Both the position numbers and the translations under genes were made by a program. Shown here in pieces: positions 43,284 through 52,680 of a DNA stretch of 64,000 bases. The stretch spans positions 62,001-126,000 of the forward strand of contig NZ_JAGGLB010000023.1 in the NCBI RefSeq assembly GCF_017874215.1, in the 5' to 3' direction. Source of the stretch: Paenibacillus eucommiae (GTDB taxonomy: Bacteria > Bacillota > Bacilli > Paenibacillales > NBRC-103111). The notes below the pieces were generated by a model. That model was not told where the DNA came from. It made no database searches and saw nothing but the letters and a program-made list of their open reading frames with translations. The stretch's first letter is position 1. Every line of letters begins with the position of its first letter.

Positions 43284-44285
43284 TCACACGTTCAGTTTCT
43301 GGCCGCATTGCGGACAGAAATTAGCCCCTTCATTTTTCGCGCCGCAGTTCGGGCAGAAGTTAGGCTTTTTGCCGCCTTCAGGAGAAGACGAAGCGGCAGA
43401 TGCAGCAGGTGTAGCTTGGCCTTCAGCCGCGGGCTTTTGGTTCTGGTTCATATTTTTCATCATTTCATTCGCCATGTTCATTCCCATCATCATGCCTGCC
43501 ATGTCGGAAGCCGCGCCGCCGCCTTTTACATTGCCCGAGGCAATTCCGTCCGTCATAGAAACCTGCTGATACTTGGACAGATTGCCAATCATTTCATGGG
43601 AAGCCGTCTTCGTAATCATATTTTGAATTTCTTGCGGGTAGTTGAAGCTCATCACGTTAAAGCCTGTAATCGTCATCCCGTTGCCGAGCACCTGCATATC
43701 CAGGTCTTCACGAATCCCCTTGGCAATATCAAAAGCATTCGCCTGCAGGTTAAACATGTCCTTCCCTTCTCTGCTGATCCACTTCATTAACAACTGATCC
43801 AATATGGACGTAATCCGGATTTTAACATCCTCAACCAGATAACTGTCTTTCATCCCGGCAATCTTGTCAATGAGCGTCACGTAATCATTTACTTTGAAAT
43901 TAAACGTGCCGTTAGCGCGAATAGGCATGCCGCCTGGCAGCAGAGGAGTAGGGATCAGAACCGGATTTTGCGTTCCCCACTTGACCGTAAACTCCTTGGT
44001 ATTGACGAATAAAACTTCCACCCGCATACCGCTGTTAAAGCCAAACTTAAAGCCTTTCAGTGTGGATAAAAAAGGGATGATTTCAGAATCAATGCTATAA
44101 TCCCCTTCATCCTCGAAAACCCCTTCAATCTTGCCGTTATTTACAAAGATCGCGTCTTGACCGGAGCGGATAATTAATTTGCTCCCTTTTTTAATCTCCC
44201 GGTTGTTCCACTTCCAAAAAATCATATCATCCCTGAATTCTTCCCATTCCACAACATTCGCAAATTGATTTTTAAAAAATACCAT
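43284..44285 (-). CDS. ydjI: SPFH-domain protein with C-terminal zinc ribbon (YdjI-like)
   Basis: 333 residues. An SPFH/virion-core-like domain fills ~1-235 (FKVNDYVTLIDKIAGM; ITGFNVMSFNYPQEIQNMI). A Gly/Met-rich linker follows, and a C-terminal zinc ribbon ends the protein (FCPNCGAKNEGANFCPQCGQKL). It is the fourth gene of an operon that matches pspA-ydjGHI of Bacillus subtilis in order and product type. In that species YdjI helps localise the complex with PspA at the membrane under envelope stress. Confidence 0.88.
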   Translation of the reverse strand: MVFFKNQFANVVEWEEFRDDMIFWKWNNREIKKGSKLIIRSGQDAIFVNNGKIEGVFEDEGDYSIDSEIIPFLSTLKGFKFGFNSGMRVEVLFVNTKEFTVKWGTQNPVLIPTPLLPGGMPIRANGTFNFKVNDYVTLIDKIAGMKDSYLVEDVKIRITSILDQLLMKWISREGKDMFNLQANAFDIAKGIREDLDMQVLGNGMTITGFNVMSFNYPQEIQNMITKTASHEMIGNLSKYQQVSMTDGIASGNVKGGGAASDMAGMMMGMNMANEMMKNMNQNQKPAAEGQATPAASAASSSPEGGKKPNFCPNCGAKNEGANFCPQCGQKLNV

Positions 44286-44304
44286 GCTCCATCCATCCCT
44301 TCAC

Positions 44305-45099
44305 TTAGAATGATCCTTTGCTGCCGCTATGCGAATGACCGCCTCCGGTAGTGCCTCCGCCTCCGCCCGATCCGCCGCCATTGTTCTTTTCGATTTTCCT
44401 TCTCGTGACAGTAGTTCGCAGAAACTGGTCCCGATGCTGCAGAATACCTGAAGTGCTGTTATCCTCGTAGGTCTGCCGATGTATCGTAACACGGCCACCG
44501 GAATTGTAAGCCATGGTCCCCACGATAACACCCCCGATAGCTAGTGAAACCACCAATTGAAACCAGCCATTAAACAATATATTATCGGGGTTCACTCCTG
44601 GGCGGAATCCCATATATTTATGCGCTGTCAGAATATAAGTTTCAAATGCAAGCCGGTAATCGCCGTTCGTTAAATCCGAGCTGATCTTATCACGTATCTT
44701 GTCTAGCCTGCTGTCATCCAGATATTCCTTCGCTTTATAAAAACCGGCGAGATACAACTCTCTATTTTTCATATCCATCGTCAAAATGACTGCATTGCCA
44801 TAAGGTTTGTCATATCCAGGAGCACGCTCATCGTAGAAGTCTTGCGTCATTTTCATAACTTCCTTATTTTCGGCATTCTTGGATGTAAAAATGATGATAT
44901 CCGTTTCTCTTTCGGCTCCGTATTGATTAGCCATTTTGTTCAACTCATTGTACTCGTCCTTAGTGAGCAGACCCGCTTCATCGTAAATCAACCGCTTTAC
45001 TTCTGTGGCTGCCGCGGCGCCCGAGGTTATCTGCATACAAGCTGCCAACACAACAACACAGCAAAATAAAACTGCCAGGATCGCCTGCTTCTTTTTCAC
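44305..45099 (-). CDS. ydjH: TPM-domain membrane protein (YdjH-like)
   Basis: ~264 residues. An N-terminal signal anchor (AILAVLFCCVVVLAAC, with a possible lipobox), a TPM domain (~35-170; IYDEAGLLTKDEYNELNKMANQYG, then DRELYL-type segment NRELYLAGFYKAKEYLDD), a membrane helix (WFQLVVSLAIGGVIVGTMAY) and a Gly/His/Ser-rich tail (GGGGSGGGGG-like). GTG 45099 was chosen because it overlaps the ydjG stop (GTGA) and has GGGAGG 9 nt upstream. Third gene of the operon. Membrane partner in PspA-linked stress response by synteny. Confidence 0.85.
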   Translation of the reverse strand: MKKKQAILAVLFCCVVVLAACMQITSGAAAATEVKRLIYDEAGLLTKDEYNELNKMANQYGAERETDIIIFTSKNAENKEVMKMTQDFYDERAPGYDKPYGNAVILTMDMKNRELYLAGFYKAKEYLDDSRLDKIRDKISSDLTNGDYRLAFETYILTAHKYMGFRPGVNPDNILFNGWFQLVVSLAIGGVIVGTMAYNSGGRVTIHRQTYEDNSTSGILQHRDQFLRTTVTRRKIEKNNGGGSGGGGGTTGGGHSHSGSKGSF

Positions 45100-46127
45100 C
45101 AAAAACCGCCTCCCATCATCCAAGAGACCAGCTTAAGCGAGAGGAACGAGACGCCGGAAAGACTTGCAAACCACACCGCCACTTTCGCCTTGCTAATCGG
45201 AGGCTTGCCAACCACCTTGCCCGTCTGGCCATTCATAGCAAATGTATGCTCCAGTTTATTGTAATCATAGTGTACGACCCATACTGGAAGCAGGGCATAA
45301 TCGGCATGTACGAATCGGGTATCAATTTGCTTATGGGCAAAATTCACAGTCGCATACCCAGCCACTGTAGATTGAATATACGATTCAATAAACTTACTAA
45401 TTTTATCTTTGGCCCGCGGCAGCAGCTCCTCATCACTGTAACTGTACTTCTCCGCAATGTAGCCCGCCAGATAAGGCGTTTTGAAGCTTTGCAGCTGATC
45501 ATAAGGAAAAGGCTCCAATTTATCCATCAGCTCATCATTCATTTTCTCTGCAGCATCAATCGGCACCCTCGTATAATTCACCTGGAGCTTCCGGTATACA
45601 TCGAAATGCTGCGTTTCCGTGCATATATAGTCGCCTTCTCTATAGGTTCTCACCTTCGTGCCAAGGCCTTGAACCTCAATTCCATTATGCAGCTCATATA
45701 GCCAGAAGGGCACATACATCCCGGTTATTCCCTTGACCCGGTCCGCAGTCATGAACCCGCTAGGCGTTAGACGGCCCTTCCTGCACCACTTCTTAAAGGC
45801 CTTCATCGCCTCTTCCTTGCTAATGGAAAAAGGAATAACCGTCGCCGGAGCCAGCTTCCCGGTCAACCGATCACCAAGAACGACGGCTGAGCCACAAAAG
45901 CTGCAGACCGTTGCGGTCGTCTCCTCTTCAGTCATAATGACGGCTCCGCAGCTTTGGCAATGATACTCCTTCGCTTCAGATTCAACAAAAATTTGTTTCG
46001 TCAGAGGATCAGGATTGTCCTCAATACTGTCTTTTCTTCCGCAGCTGTGACAGGATAACATACCTGTTTCACTGTCAAACACCATGCCGCTGCCGCAGCC
46101 CGGACACTTGTATTCTATAACCGGCAT
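45096..46127 (-). CDS. ydjG: Zinc-ribbon membrane-associated protein (YdjG-like)
   Basis: 343 residues. Two N-terminal TFIIB-like zinc ribbons (KCPGCGSGMVFD...SCHSCG, ~8-31; YHCQSCGAVIMTEE...CSFCGSAV, ~55-80), a long middle domain (APATVIPFSISKEEAMKAFKKW; GITGMYVPFWLYE) and a C-terminal hydrophobic segment (VAVWFASLSGVSFLSLKLVSWMM). Second gene of the pspA-like operon. In Bacillus subtilis YdjG and YdjH form a membrane module that recruits YdjI and PspA. Confidence 0.88.
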   Translation of the reverse strand: MPVIEYKCPGCGSGMVFDSETGMLSCHSCGRKDSIEDNPDPLTKQIFVESEAKEYHCQSCGAVIMTEEETTATVCSFCGSAVVLGDRLTGKLAPATVIPFSISKEEAMKAFKKWCRKGRLTPSGFMTADRVKGITGMYVPFWLYELHNGIEVQGLGTKVRTYREGDYICTETQHFDVYRKLQVNYTRVPIDAAEKMNDELMDKLEPFPYDQLQSFKTPYLAGYIAEKYSYSDEELLPRAKDKISKFIESYIQSTVAGYATVNFAHKQIDTRFVHADYALLPVWVVHYDYNKLEHTFAMNGQTGKVVGKPPISKAKVAVWFASLSGVSFLSLKLVSWMMGGGFW

Positions 46128-46170
46128 CTGCTCACCCCAATGAAACCGTCATTTTTTCATTTTTAATTTT

Positions 46171-46905
46171 TCATTTTTTCTTTTTTAATTGTTCTTTTAT
46201 TGCCGCCAATTCATCTTCTGTGCTCATGTTCGTATTCGTATTTGAATTCGATTTCGTATTCACGCTACCGTTCTCACTCTCGCCCGAATTTGTACTCTTC
46301 TCAAACTCCGCGAACAGCTCATCCAGATCGTCTTTCTTTTCTGCTCTAAGCTCGGCAATCGCCATTGCTTCATTATAAGCCATATTAGCCTTCTCTTCCA
46401 TGTTATCGAAAACAGAATCATCGAAGCCTACAGAAGAGCTTTTGGCGTTCAGGTTTTGCTGTGTTTTAACAGCCGCCATTTTCGCTTTCAGATTGACACG
46501 CCGTGCTTCCAACTGGCTAATATCTGATACAAGCTTATCCTGCATTTGTTTCATATTTGCAGCGTTTGAAGAGGCTGTTTCATAAGCGGCTTGCAATTGG
46601 CTTTTTTTATCCGCCGCCGCTGCCTTTTTATCCAGAAACATTCTGGCATCTTCCTCATTACCGGCCTCCACTGCCTTCTCGGCATATCGCTGCAGCTTCT
46701 CGATCTCAGCTTTGCATTCATCCAGTACCCGCTTCGCTCTGCTTTCGTCCGCCAACACCGCAGCCGTCTCTGCTTTAACCTTGCCCAGATCACTGTTCAC
46801 GTTCCGCATATATGCATCAATTGTTTTAGCCGGATCCTCAGCTCTATCCAATAGGGCGTTAACGTTACTAGCCATAATATCCCTAAACCTTGACAATACT
46901 CCCAT
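46171..46905 (-). CDS. pspA: PspA/IM30 family phage-shock protein
   Basis: 244 residues, almost wholly coiled coil. It starts with the amphipathic membrane-binding helix (GVLSRFRDIMASNVNALLDRAEDPAKTIDAYMRNV) and ends in a charged Asn/Ser-rich linker plus short helix (STEDELAAIKEQLKKKK). Forms oligomeric rods or rings that support stressed membranes. First gene of the operon; a SigW-type promoter lies just upstream. Confidence 0.93.
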   Translation of the reverse strand: MGVLSRFRDIMASNVNALLDRAEDPAKTIDAYMRNVNSDLGKVKAETAAVLADESRAKRVLDECKAEIEKLQRYAEKAVEAGNEEDARMFLDKKAAAADKKSQLQAAYETASSNAANMKQMQDKLVSDISQLEARRVNLKAKMAAVKTQQNLNAKSSSVGFDDSVFDNMEEKANMAYNEAMAIAELRAEKKDDLDELFAEFEKSTNSGESENGSVNTKSNSNTNTNMSTEDELAAIKEQLKKKK

Positions 46906-46951
46906 AACGAGCTCCCCCCTTAAAAAGAATATGTTCCATCATATAATACAA

Positions 46952-46978
46952 TACAATCATTTTGGGGAAAAGGTTTCA
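46952..46978 (-). promoter_or_regulatory. ECF (SigW-type) promoter of pspA-ydjGHI
   Basis: On the minus strand TGAAAC is followed after 17 nt by TGTA, close to the SigW consensus TGAAAC-N16/17-CGTA. It is ~47 bp before the pspA ATG. The Bacillus subtilis counterpart belongs to the SigW regulon. Confidence 0.65.
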
Positions 46979-47063
46979 TTTCCTGAACATTTCTCAAGGG
47001 TATTATCTATGCGTTCCTTCATGGCAATCCATGTTTACGCCAGTAACACACAGATCTACGCTC

Positions 47064-47585
47064 CTAATTATTCACCATAATTATGCCGTCTTCCAGATCA
47101 TCATCTTCCATACTATCCGCAGAAACCCATTCGAAGTATGTCAGCCCCAACTTTTGAGCAATTACATAGGCAGGTGGTTCCTCATAGTTAAGATTCCCAT
47201 CCTTCAAGTCAAATAGCAGCTCCAAATCCTCAACTGAATTGCCCTGCTGCCTAATAAGCTCTCCAAGCATATCCAGATCGAAAATATTCTTTTCAATAAC
47301 TAGCTCATCCGTCCATTCCGCTACATAATCAAACACAAGCTCATCATTGTTAAAAATTTTCAACTCCCACATATGGTCTTCCATATAAATGTAATGAATA
47401 AGGACACCAGGGTTACTTTCACGCAGAGCATCTTCAATATTTCCGCTGCGCTCAGCAACAACGAACGTTACCCATCCATTCTTTTCCTCGTACATATATC
47501 CTTTAACTTTTGCGCTTTGCAGAAGCCTAATTACATCATTCTGATTAGAAGTCTTTAAATGAAAGCTATCGCTAAATTCGCTCAT
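47064..47585 (-). CDS. Hypothetical acidic protein, 173 residues
   Basis: No family recognised. Soluble and strongly acidic; no signal peptide or membrane helix. Mixed alpha/beta with aromatic-rich segments (YIYMEDHMWELKIFNNDELVFDYVAEW; LGLTYFEWVSADSMEDDDLED). Such small acidic proteins in bacilli are sometimes immunity or SMI1/SUKH-like proteins, but no signature is clear. Isolated from neighbours; the start follows GGGAGA at a long distance (12 nt). Confidence 0.65.
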   Translation of the reverse strand: MSEFSDSFHLKTSNQNDVIRLLQSAKVKGYMYEEKNGWVTFVVAERSGNIEDALRESNPGVLIHYIYMEDHMWELKIFNNDELVFDYVAEWTDELVIEKNIFDLDMLGELIRQQGNSVEDLELLFDLKDGNLNYEEPPAYVIAQKLGLTYFEWVSADSMEDDDLEDGIIMVNN

Positions 47586-47822
47586 CGGAACTTGTCATCT
47601 CCCTTTATTTCTATTTAAGTGTGTACCACATGTCCATTACGATTCAAAAATGACCCTACAACTTACAAATAACGCTCCTCATGTCCGTTAGCGCGGTCAT
47701 CTTAACCCTTACCCTTACTCAATAACAAAGTTAAAGAGCTGTCCCAAGCAACAACCTCTAATCTCGCCATAAAATGCTGCAAGTGAGGACTCGGTACCTA
47801 GAAATCAGGATAATCAGCTGCT

Positions 47823-49517
47823 TCAATGCTTCAGCTTCATTAACTCATCCCGAAAAGCCGGCCTTCTAGGATATTTAGCAAGTAGCTGCTGAGTGATTAG
47901 GAACGCTTCCTCTTTACCTCCGGCTTGTTGAAGAAGCAAGATAATTCTGCAAACATTTTCATAATGTTTCCTTGATGTGGATCTGTCAGCCTCCGTTTCA
48001 ATATGGATATTGAACAGTTCTTTTACATCCATAGGAAAATCCCGATTCAAATAGGAGTAGAATTCTTCGATTCTCGAAGGCTGCTTCTTGACATATGCCA
48101 AGAGCCGCGAATATTCCTGCTCCTCCACAAGGATTCGTGTGTGTATACTCCGAGGCCATATATCTTTCTCCAGCTTCTGCAGCATGTCCAGATAAACAGG
48201 TCGCCACTCGCTATTCGGATAGGTGTCCTTTAGCAGGTTGTAATACGAGTACTCCCCGTCCAGCACAAGCTCTACACCCAGCTTGCGCTGCAATGCCAAT
48301 TGTCCAGAACGACAATACGCTTCGTAGCGATGCTTCTTCCATTGTTTAACCAGACCTGCTAAGCCTTTAGCTCGATCCTGAGCTTCTCCTTCTTCAGAAA
48401 GACGAATAACCTCTTCAAAACGAACGTTATGAAACGCATCTGAAATAGCCTTTTCCCGGAAACCAGAAATATGCAAATGACTGTTCAGAAAATCACTGGC
48501 CCGCACCTCATCTTCATGGATTAGAATCAATCCATACCTCATCGCGGCTATCTGATCAGCAAAGTATGCTCCACTGATGCTACCTCCTACTGCTTGTTCG
48601 GAGACCATCCGGGAAACATGCTGCTCCCATTCTTTGCGCAAATCAGCTGTTACCGCCAAGTGTGAGGCACTAGCGAGCATGGTTAGCTGCCAGTCTGGCC
48701 ATCCGACATAACGGGATTGTCGCAATTCATGCAGAAGAAGTTGGAACAACTTTTCCCTGTCCATTTGAGATATTTGATCCATTTCCAAGGTGATCTCTTC
48801 CACACGCGCCAGACTTTCTTTAATGATACTCCCAACAGTCCCACTAGAGTCATCTGTTTCCTGAAGAAAATCTACCATTTCCTCCAATACACAAAAGTTA
48901 ATCTCGACAGCTCGAACCCATTCTGCGTTCTCTGCTGTTTCTATGGCTTTTTTGGCTACCATTTCTGCTCCTAGGACTGCCTGGTCAACATTTCTCCAAC
49001 TAACAAAACCATGATGGTCAGCATAAGTATTGATGTACGAGCGAATCAGCCTTCTGCATGCTCCCAGCTCTTTGGCCCCACCGACTTTCGATGTAAAAAG
49101 CTTGATTCGATGTTCCACAGCATCGGAATCAGCCGCGAGTGAAAGCAGTAAGGCAACTAAGCTCTCTTTACTCTCAACTTCCAGCAGCTGCTTCAAGCTT
49201 TTTTTCGGATTCGTGTCCAGTTCATTCGTTTCAGATTCTGATAGCGCTGCTGTATGATCCCGAAGCTTGAGCAGGACGGCAACTTGATGCTTGCAGACAG
49301 GTCCAAAATCAAAGGGACAATCACATTCGGATGATGTAACTTCGCCCTCTTCATCAAGCTCTATGTGTACCTCATAAATCTCGCTTCCTTCCACCTCAGC
49401 ACGGTACACCAAATCTTCTATCTCCTCTATAGAAAGCACGTGGCCGCCCTTTAGATAATCCCGTCCTCTGTCCAGAATAACTGGATCCACATATTTTCTT
49501 AGATTGTTTAAATTCAA
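47823..49517 (-). CDS. SWIM zinc-finger protein
   Basis: 564 residues. The N-terminal SWIM motif has CxC...CxH ligands (SSECDCPFDFGPVCKHQVAVLLKL, ~58-81). The rest (~100-560) is helical, TPR-like (RLIRSYINTYADHHGFVSW; KDIWPRSIHTRILVEEQEYSRLLAYVKKQPS). SWIM proteins often sit beside SNF2 helicases, but none is here. The start codon is TTG and its ribosome-binding site is weak, so it could begin a little further in. Molecular role unknown. Confidence 0.8.
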   Translation of the reverse strand: MNLNNLRKYVDPVILDRGRDYLKGGHVLSIEEIEDLVYRAEVEGSEIYEVHIELDEEGEVTSSECDCPFDFGPVCKHQVAVLLKLRDHTAALSESETNELDTNPKKSLKQLLEVESKESLVALLLSLAADSDAVEHRIKLFTSKVGGAKELGACRRLIRSYINTYADHHGFVSWRNVDQAVLGAEMVAKKAIETAENAEWVRAVEINFCVLEEMVDFLQETDDSSGTVGSIIKESLARVEEITLEMDQISQMDREKLFQLLLHELRQSRYVGWPDWQLTMLASASHLAVTADLRKEWEQHVSRMVSEQAVGGSISGAYFADQIAAMRYGLILIHEDEVRASDFLNSHLHISGFREKAISDAFHNVRFEEVIRLSEEGEAQDRAKGLAGLVKQWKKHRYEAYCRSGQLALQRKLGVELVLDGEYSYYNLLKDTYPNSEWRPVYLDMLQKLEKDIWPRSIHTRILVEEQEYSRLLAYVKKQPSRIEEFYSYLNRDFPMDVKELFNIHIETEADRSTSRKHYENVCRIILLLQQAGGKEEAFLITQQLLAKYPRRPAFRDELMKLKH

Positions 49518-49630
49518 CTCTCATCACATCCATTCAGTTGATATTTTGAGATCGTGAATGTTAAACAATTATACCATAGCCGCAACCCTGTAATAATCCT
49601 AAAATGGGCATAAAATGAAATAATGGAATT
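49518..49630. other. Short upstream region of the SWIM gene
   Basis: AT-rich promoter-like stretch with no clear hexamers. Nothing else is seen. Confidence 0.3.
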
Positions 49631-49669
49631 AAAAAAAAGACTGCTGAGACATTTCATTCTCAACAGTCT
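49631..49669 (-). terminator. Intrinsic terminator
   Basis: GACTG-N2-GAGA / TCTC-N2-CAGTC, followed by eight Ts on the minus strand. It is the original end of the glycerate kinase remnant and now terminates the serine hydrolase transcript. Confidence 0.75.
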
Positions 49670-49705
49670 AAAGATGCACCGGGTTTACCACCGCGTCTAT
49701 TATAT

Positions 49706-49873
49706 TCAGTCCGCGAAGTGAGCCATACCCCGATCTAGACGTTCGATCATCTCGAAATCGGCACCTTTCTGAGGTCCGTAGACGACAGCTGCTCCTCTTT
49801 CACCACAGAGGGGATTCGTAACATCGCTCATGACGACAATGTCCGTATCCATAATGCGCGGATCAAGTCCTGT
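49706..49873 (-). pseudogene. Glycerate kinase remnant
   Basis: A 55-residue frame begins directly after, and in phase with, the TAA stop of the serine hydrolase gene. It reads DVTNPLCGERGAAVVYGPQKGA and continues to a stop. This is the conserved central motif of glycerate kinases of the GlxK/GarK type (normal length ~380 residues). Only this internal piece is left, with no start site of its own. Strand and terminator match the serine hydrolase, suggesting that gene replaced most of the kinase. Confidence 0.75.
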
Positions 49874-51352
49874 TTAGACAATCGTTTCCGTTATCTCGGC
49901 GGTTCCGCCCGCAAACCCCTCATACTCGTCCAGGAAAAATTCCGCCACCTTCGTCATAAATACAGAAATATCACCGCCCTTGAAGGTAAACGTCGCCTTC
50001 ATCGTGCCGAAATAGTCATCCGTGATATAGACGAGCAAATTCAGTTTATGCTCTTCCACCCAAGCCGCAGAAGTCAGGCATTGGTACCCTCTCCCAACCG
50101 GGGTGCCGATCCGCTCCCCGAAATAATGCGTCTCCGGGAACGCCTCTTCTGCCAGCTTGCCAATGCCGAACCGGAGCCTGTGCTCCCCCGTTGCATTCAC
50201 ATATTCCCAGATGCCCTCGTCCCCTTCGAATACCAGCCGCATCCGCGAAATTCCCATCTGATTATCATTCATCCGGTACCATTTTCCGCTGATTTCCTTT
50301 GCATAGGAAGAGTCTACTGCTCCCCGCTGCGGCAATACTCGGAGATGGCGAATCTTCTCCTGAAGCCGGCGGCTCGTCTCCGGATCTTCCGGTAAAGATG
50401 CATTCGCGATATAAGGATACAGCTCCTCATGAAATGCATCGACAATACCGGTACCGGTCGGTCCACCCCCCTGCGTGTCCGCAATGCAGGCGAAGATGAA
50501 ATCTTTCTCCGGATAACAGAAGGCAAACTGCGAGCCCATCCCGCGGAAGGAGAAGCCGCCGTCCCTCTCCATCCAGATCTGGTATCCATAGCCTCTATTG
50601 TCGTTAATCGAGTTGTCGATTTGTTTCGACGTCGCTTCCCGGATATACGTCTCGGAAATCAGCTGCTGTCCATCCCAGCGTCCGCCGTTCAAACAAACAT
50701 TCGCCAGCTTTGCCATATCCCGCAGGGTGCAGATAACCCCCGACCCGCCCCAAGACGTGCCCTCCGGCGTCTGAATGCACCATGCATCTTGGGAGAAACC
50801 AATGGGGTCCAGCAGTCGCGGACGCATATACTCAAGGAACGGGACTCCGCTGATCCGCTCCACAACCGTGTTGAGGACGACCGTCGCCGCCGTGTCGTAA
50901 GCAAAGATCGTTCCCGGCGGATGGGAAGGTTCCTTCTGGAAAAAGGTTGCCGCCCAATCCGGGTCATATCGCGTATACGAGTTCGAGCTGTGAGGTGTGG
51001 ACATCATGAGAAGGTCTCGAATCGTCGTCTGTGCAAGGTACGGATGAATCTGTTCAGGAAGCTTGTCCTTGAAAAAGGTTGTCGCCCGGTCTTCCAAATG
51101 CAGCTTCCCTTCATCGATCAGTAATCCAACGGCAAGAGAGACGACGCTTTTACTGACAGAGTACATACGGTGCTTCCGATCCGCTGTGAACGGCGCCCAG
51201 TACCCTTCCGCGGCCATCTGCCCGCCCCGCAACACTAGAAAACCATGCATACATGTCTGCTCCCGGTCGATCCTCTCCAGAAACCGAAGAACCGCCGAGG
51301 AAGGAATGCCAGCGTTTTCAGGGAAGGACACAGGTGTAAACAAATTTGTCAT
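49874..51352 (-). CDS. Serine hydrolase (beta-lactamase class C/esterase fold)
   Basis: 492 residues. The active-site SxxK is in RMYSVSKSVVSLAVG (~85). Further family features: LLMMSTPHSSNSY, YDTAATVVLNTVVERISG (the Tyr of the YxN-like motif) and GYGYQIWMERDGGFSFRGMGSQFAFCYPEKDF. A C-terminal beta-barrel-like domain (~340-492) follows. No signal peptide, so an intracellular esterase or amide hydrolase (6-aminohexanoate-dimer-hydrolase-like) is more likely than an antibiotic beta-lactamase. AAAGGAG precedes the ATG. Its stop abuts the glycerate kinase remnant. Confidence 0.85.
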   Translation of the reverse strand: MTNLFTPVSFPENAGIPSSAVLRFLERIDREQTCMHGFLVLRGGQMAAEGYWAPFTADRKHRMYSVSKSVVSLAVGLLIDEGKLHLEDRATTFFKDKLPEQIHPYLAQTTIRDLLMMSTPHSSNSYTRYDPDWAATFFQKEPSHPPGTIFAYDTAATVVLNTVVERISGVPFLEYMRPRLLDPIGFSQDAWCIQTPEGTSWGGSGVICTLRDMAKLANVCLNGGRWDGQQLISETYIREATSKQIDNSINDNRGYGYQIWMERDGGFSFRGMGSQFAFCYPEKDFIFACIADTQGGGPTGTGIVDAFHEELYPYIANASLPEDPETSRRLQEKIRHLRVLPQRGAVDSSYAKEISGKWYRMNDNQMGISRMRLVFEGDEGIWEYVNATGEHRLRFGIGKLAEEAFPETHYFGERIGTPVGRGYQCLTSAAWVEEHKLNLLVYITDDYFGTMKATFTFKGGDISVFMTKVAEFFLDEYEGFAGGTAEITETIV

Positions 51353-51563
51353 CGAATAAGGCTCCTTTCAAAATTGGATTATTATGATTGTACTACTGGG
51401 CTGAAACGCTTTCAAGAAAATAATGATCGCAGAGAAACACTTCAACAGCAAATCATAAAGAGACAACCAGATGATGTTAGTCAACGATCTGATCATCTAA
51501 TTAGTCCATAATTTCCAGCGAACTCGAAGGTCACAGATAGAGCTTAAGTATGGATTCCAACCA

Positions 51564-52619
51564 TTAGGTTCGCTGTTCATACAAATGTTTAACCAGTTTT
51601 TGATTTCTCTCTTTAAATATTTCATTATGAGAAGAAACTCTTCCTGTCTCCTCCGCCCCCGGCTCGATATATTGCTTGGCTTTGTTGACTGCATTGGCCG
51701 CGTCCTGGAACGCTCCTGCGATTAAGTGAAGCTTTCCTTCATGATGTAAAATATCCCCCGCTGCAAACAGGCCGGGAACCGATGTTTCACTCATCGGGTT
51801 GCCGTCAATAAAGTACTCGTCCTTCATTTTAATATTTAGATTATTTTTTGATGTCAGCTCTTTATCCCGTTCATAACCGTGGTTAATGATCACATCATCC
51901 ACATTAAGCACAATTCGAGTGCCGTCTTCGTTATTGACCAACTCAACCTTCTCGATGCTATCATGATTCTCCCCGGCAATCAGTTTGTCAATCGTTGTAT
52001 TAAGCAGGCAGTCAACGGAACTGTCGAATAGACGGGCGACATCTGCTTCATGTCCCTTCAGCATGTCTTTCCGGTACGTTAAGTATACTTTTTTCGCAAT
52101 CGGCTCCAATTCGTTGGCCCAGTCAACAGCGGAGTTCCCACCGCCGGAAATCAATACGTTTCTTTCCTTAAAACGTTCGAGAGATTTGACGACATAATGC
52201 AAATTGCCAACTTCAAATCGCTCCGCACCTTCCAGTTCCAATTTAATCGGCTTTATAATACCACCGCCAATCGCTAAAATCACTGTTTTCGAAAAATGGG
52301 CTTGACTCATTGCCGTTCGAATGACAAATAAACCGTCATCATTTTTATTGATCGATGTGACCTTTTCCCCCAATACGACATCTGGATCAAACGTCACCCC
52401 TTGTTGAACCATCTGCTCAATCAACGCAGCCCCGGGAATCGGCATCAGCCCCCCGACATCCCAAATCATTTTCTCCGGATATACGTTGACCTTTCCGCCC
52501 AAATAAGGCTGAAACTCGATGATTTTGGTCTTCATTCCTCTTAAACCGCTATAGAAAGCAGAAAAAAGTCCCGCCGGGCCACCACCGATAATCGTTACAT
52601 CATACAATTCCGTATGCAT
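51564..52619 (-). CDS. Ferredoxin/flavodoxin-NADP reductase (YumC type)
   Basis: 351 residues. FAD motif at the N-terminus (DVTIIGGGPAGLFSAFYSGLRGMKTKIIE), NADPH motif in the middle (RNVLISGGGNSAVDWANEL), and a C-terminal FAD motif (PGLFAAGDILHHEGKLHLIAGAFQDAANAVN). No CxxC, which separates it from thioredoxin reductase. It lies 61 nt downstream of the siderophore-binding lipoprotein gene and may supply electrons for reductive release of iron from the siderophore (inference). GGAGGAGG precedes the ATG. Confidence 0.92.
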   Translation of the reverse strand: MHTELYDVTIIGGGPAGLFSAFYSGLRGMKTKIIEFQPYLGGKVNVYPEKMIWDVGGLMPIPGAALIEQMVQQGVTFDPDVVLGEKVTSINKNDDGLFVIRTAMSQAHFSKTVILAIGGGIIKPIKLELEGAERFEVGNLHYVVKSLERFKERNVLISGGGNSAVDWANELEPIAKKVYLTYRKDMLKGHEADVARLFDSSVDCLLNTTIDKLIAGENHDSIEKVELVNNEDGTRIVLNVDDVIINHGYERDKELTSKNNLNIKMKDEYFIDGNPMSETSVPGLFAAGDILHHEGKLHLIAGAFQDAANAVNKAKQYIEPGAEETGRVSSHNEIFKERNQKLVKHLYEQRT

Positions 52620-52680
52620 CTCGAATCCTCCTCCTGATCAAAATAGCCATGCATGGCGCTATGTCTTCGGTTTGGAGGCA

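Noticed and set aside
51398..51413. Catabolite-response element before the serine hydrolase
   Set aside because: TGAAACGCTTTCA is one base short of the cre consensus, so CcpA binding is doubtful.
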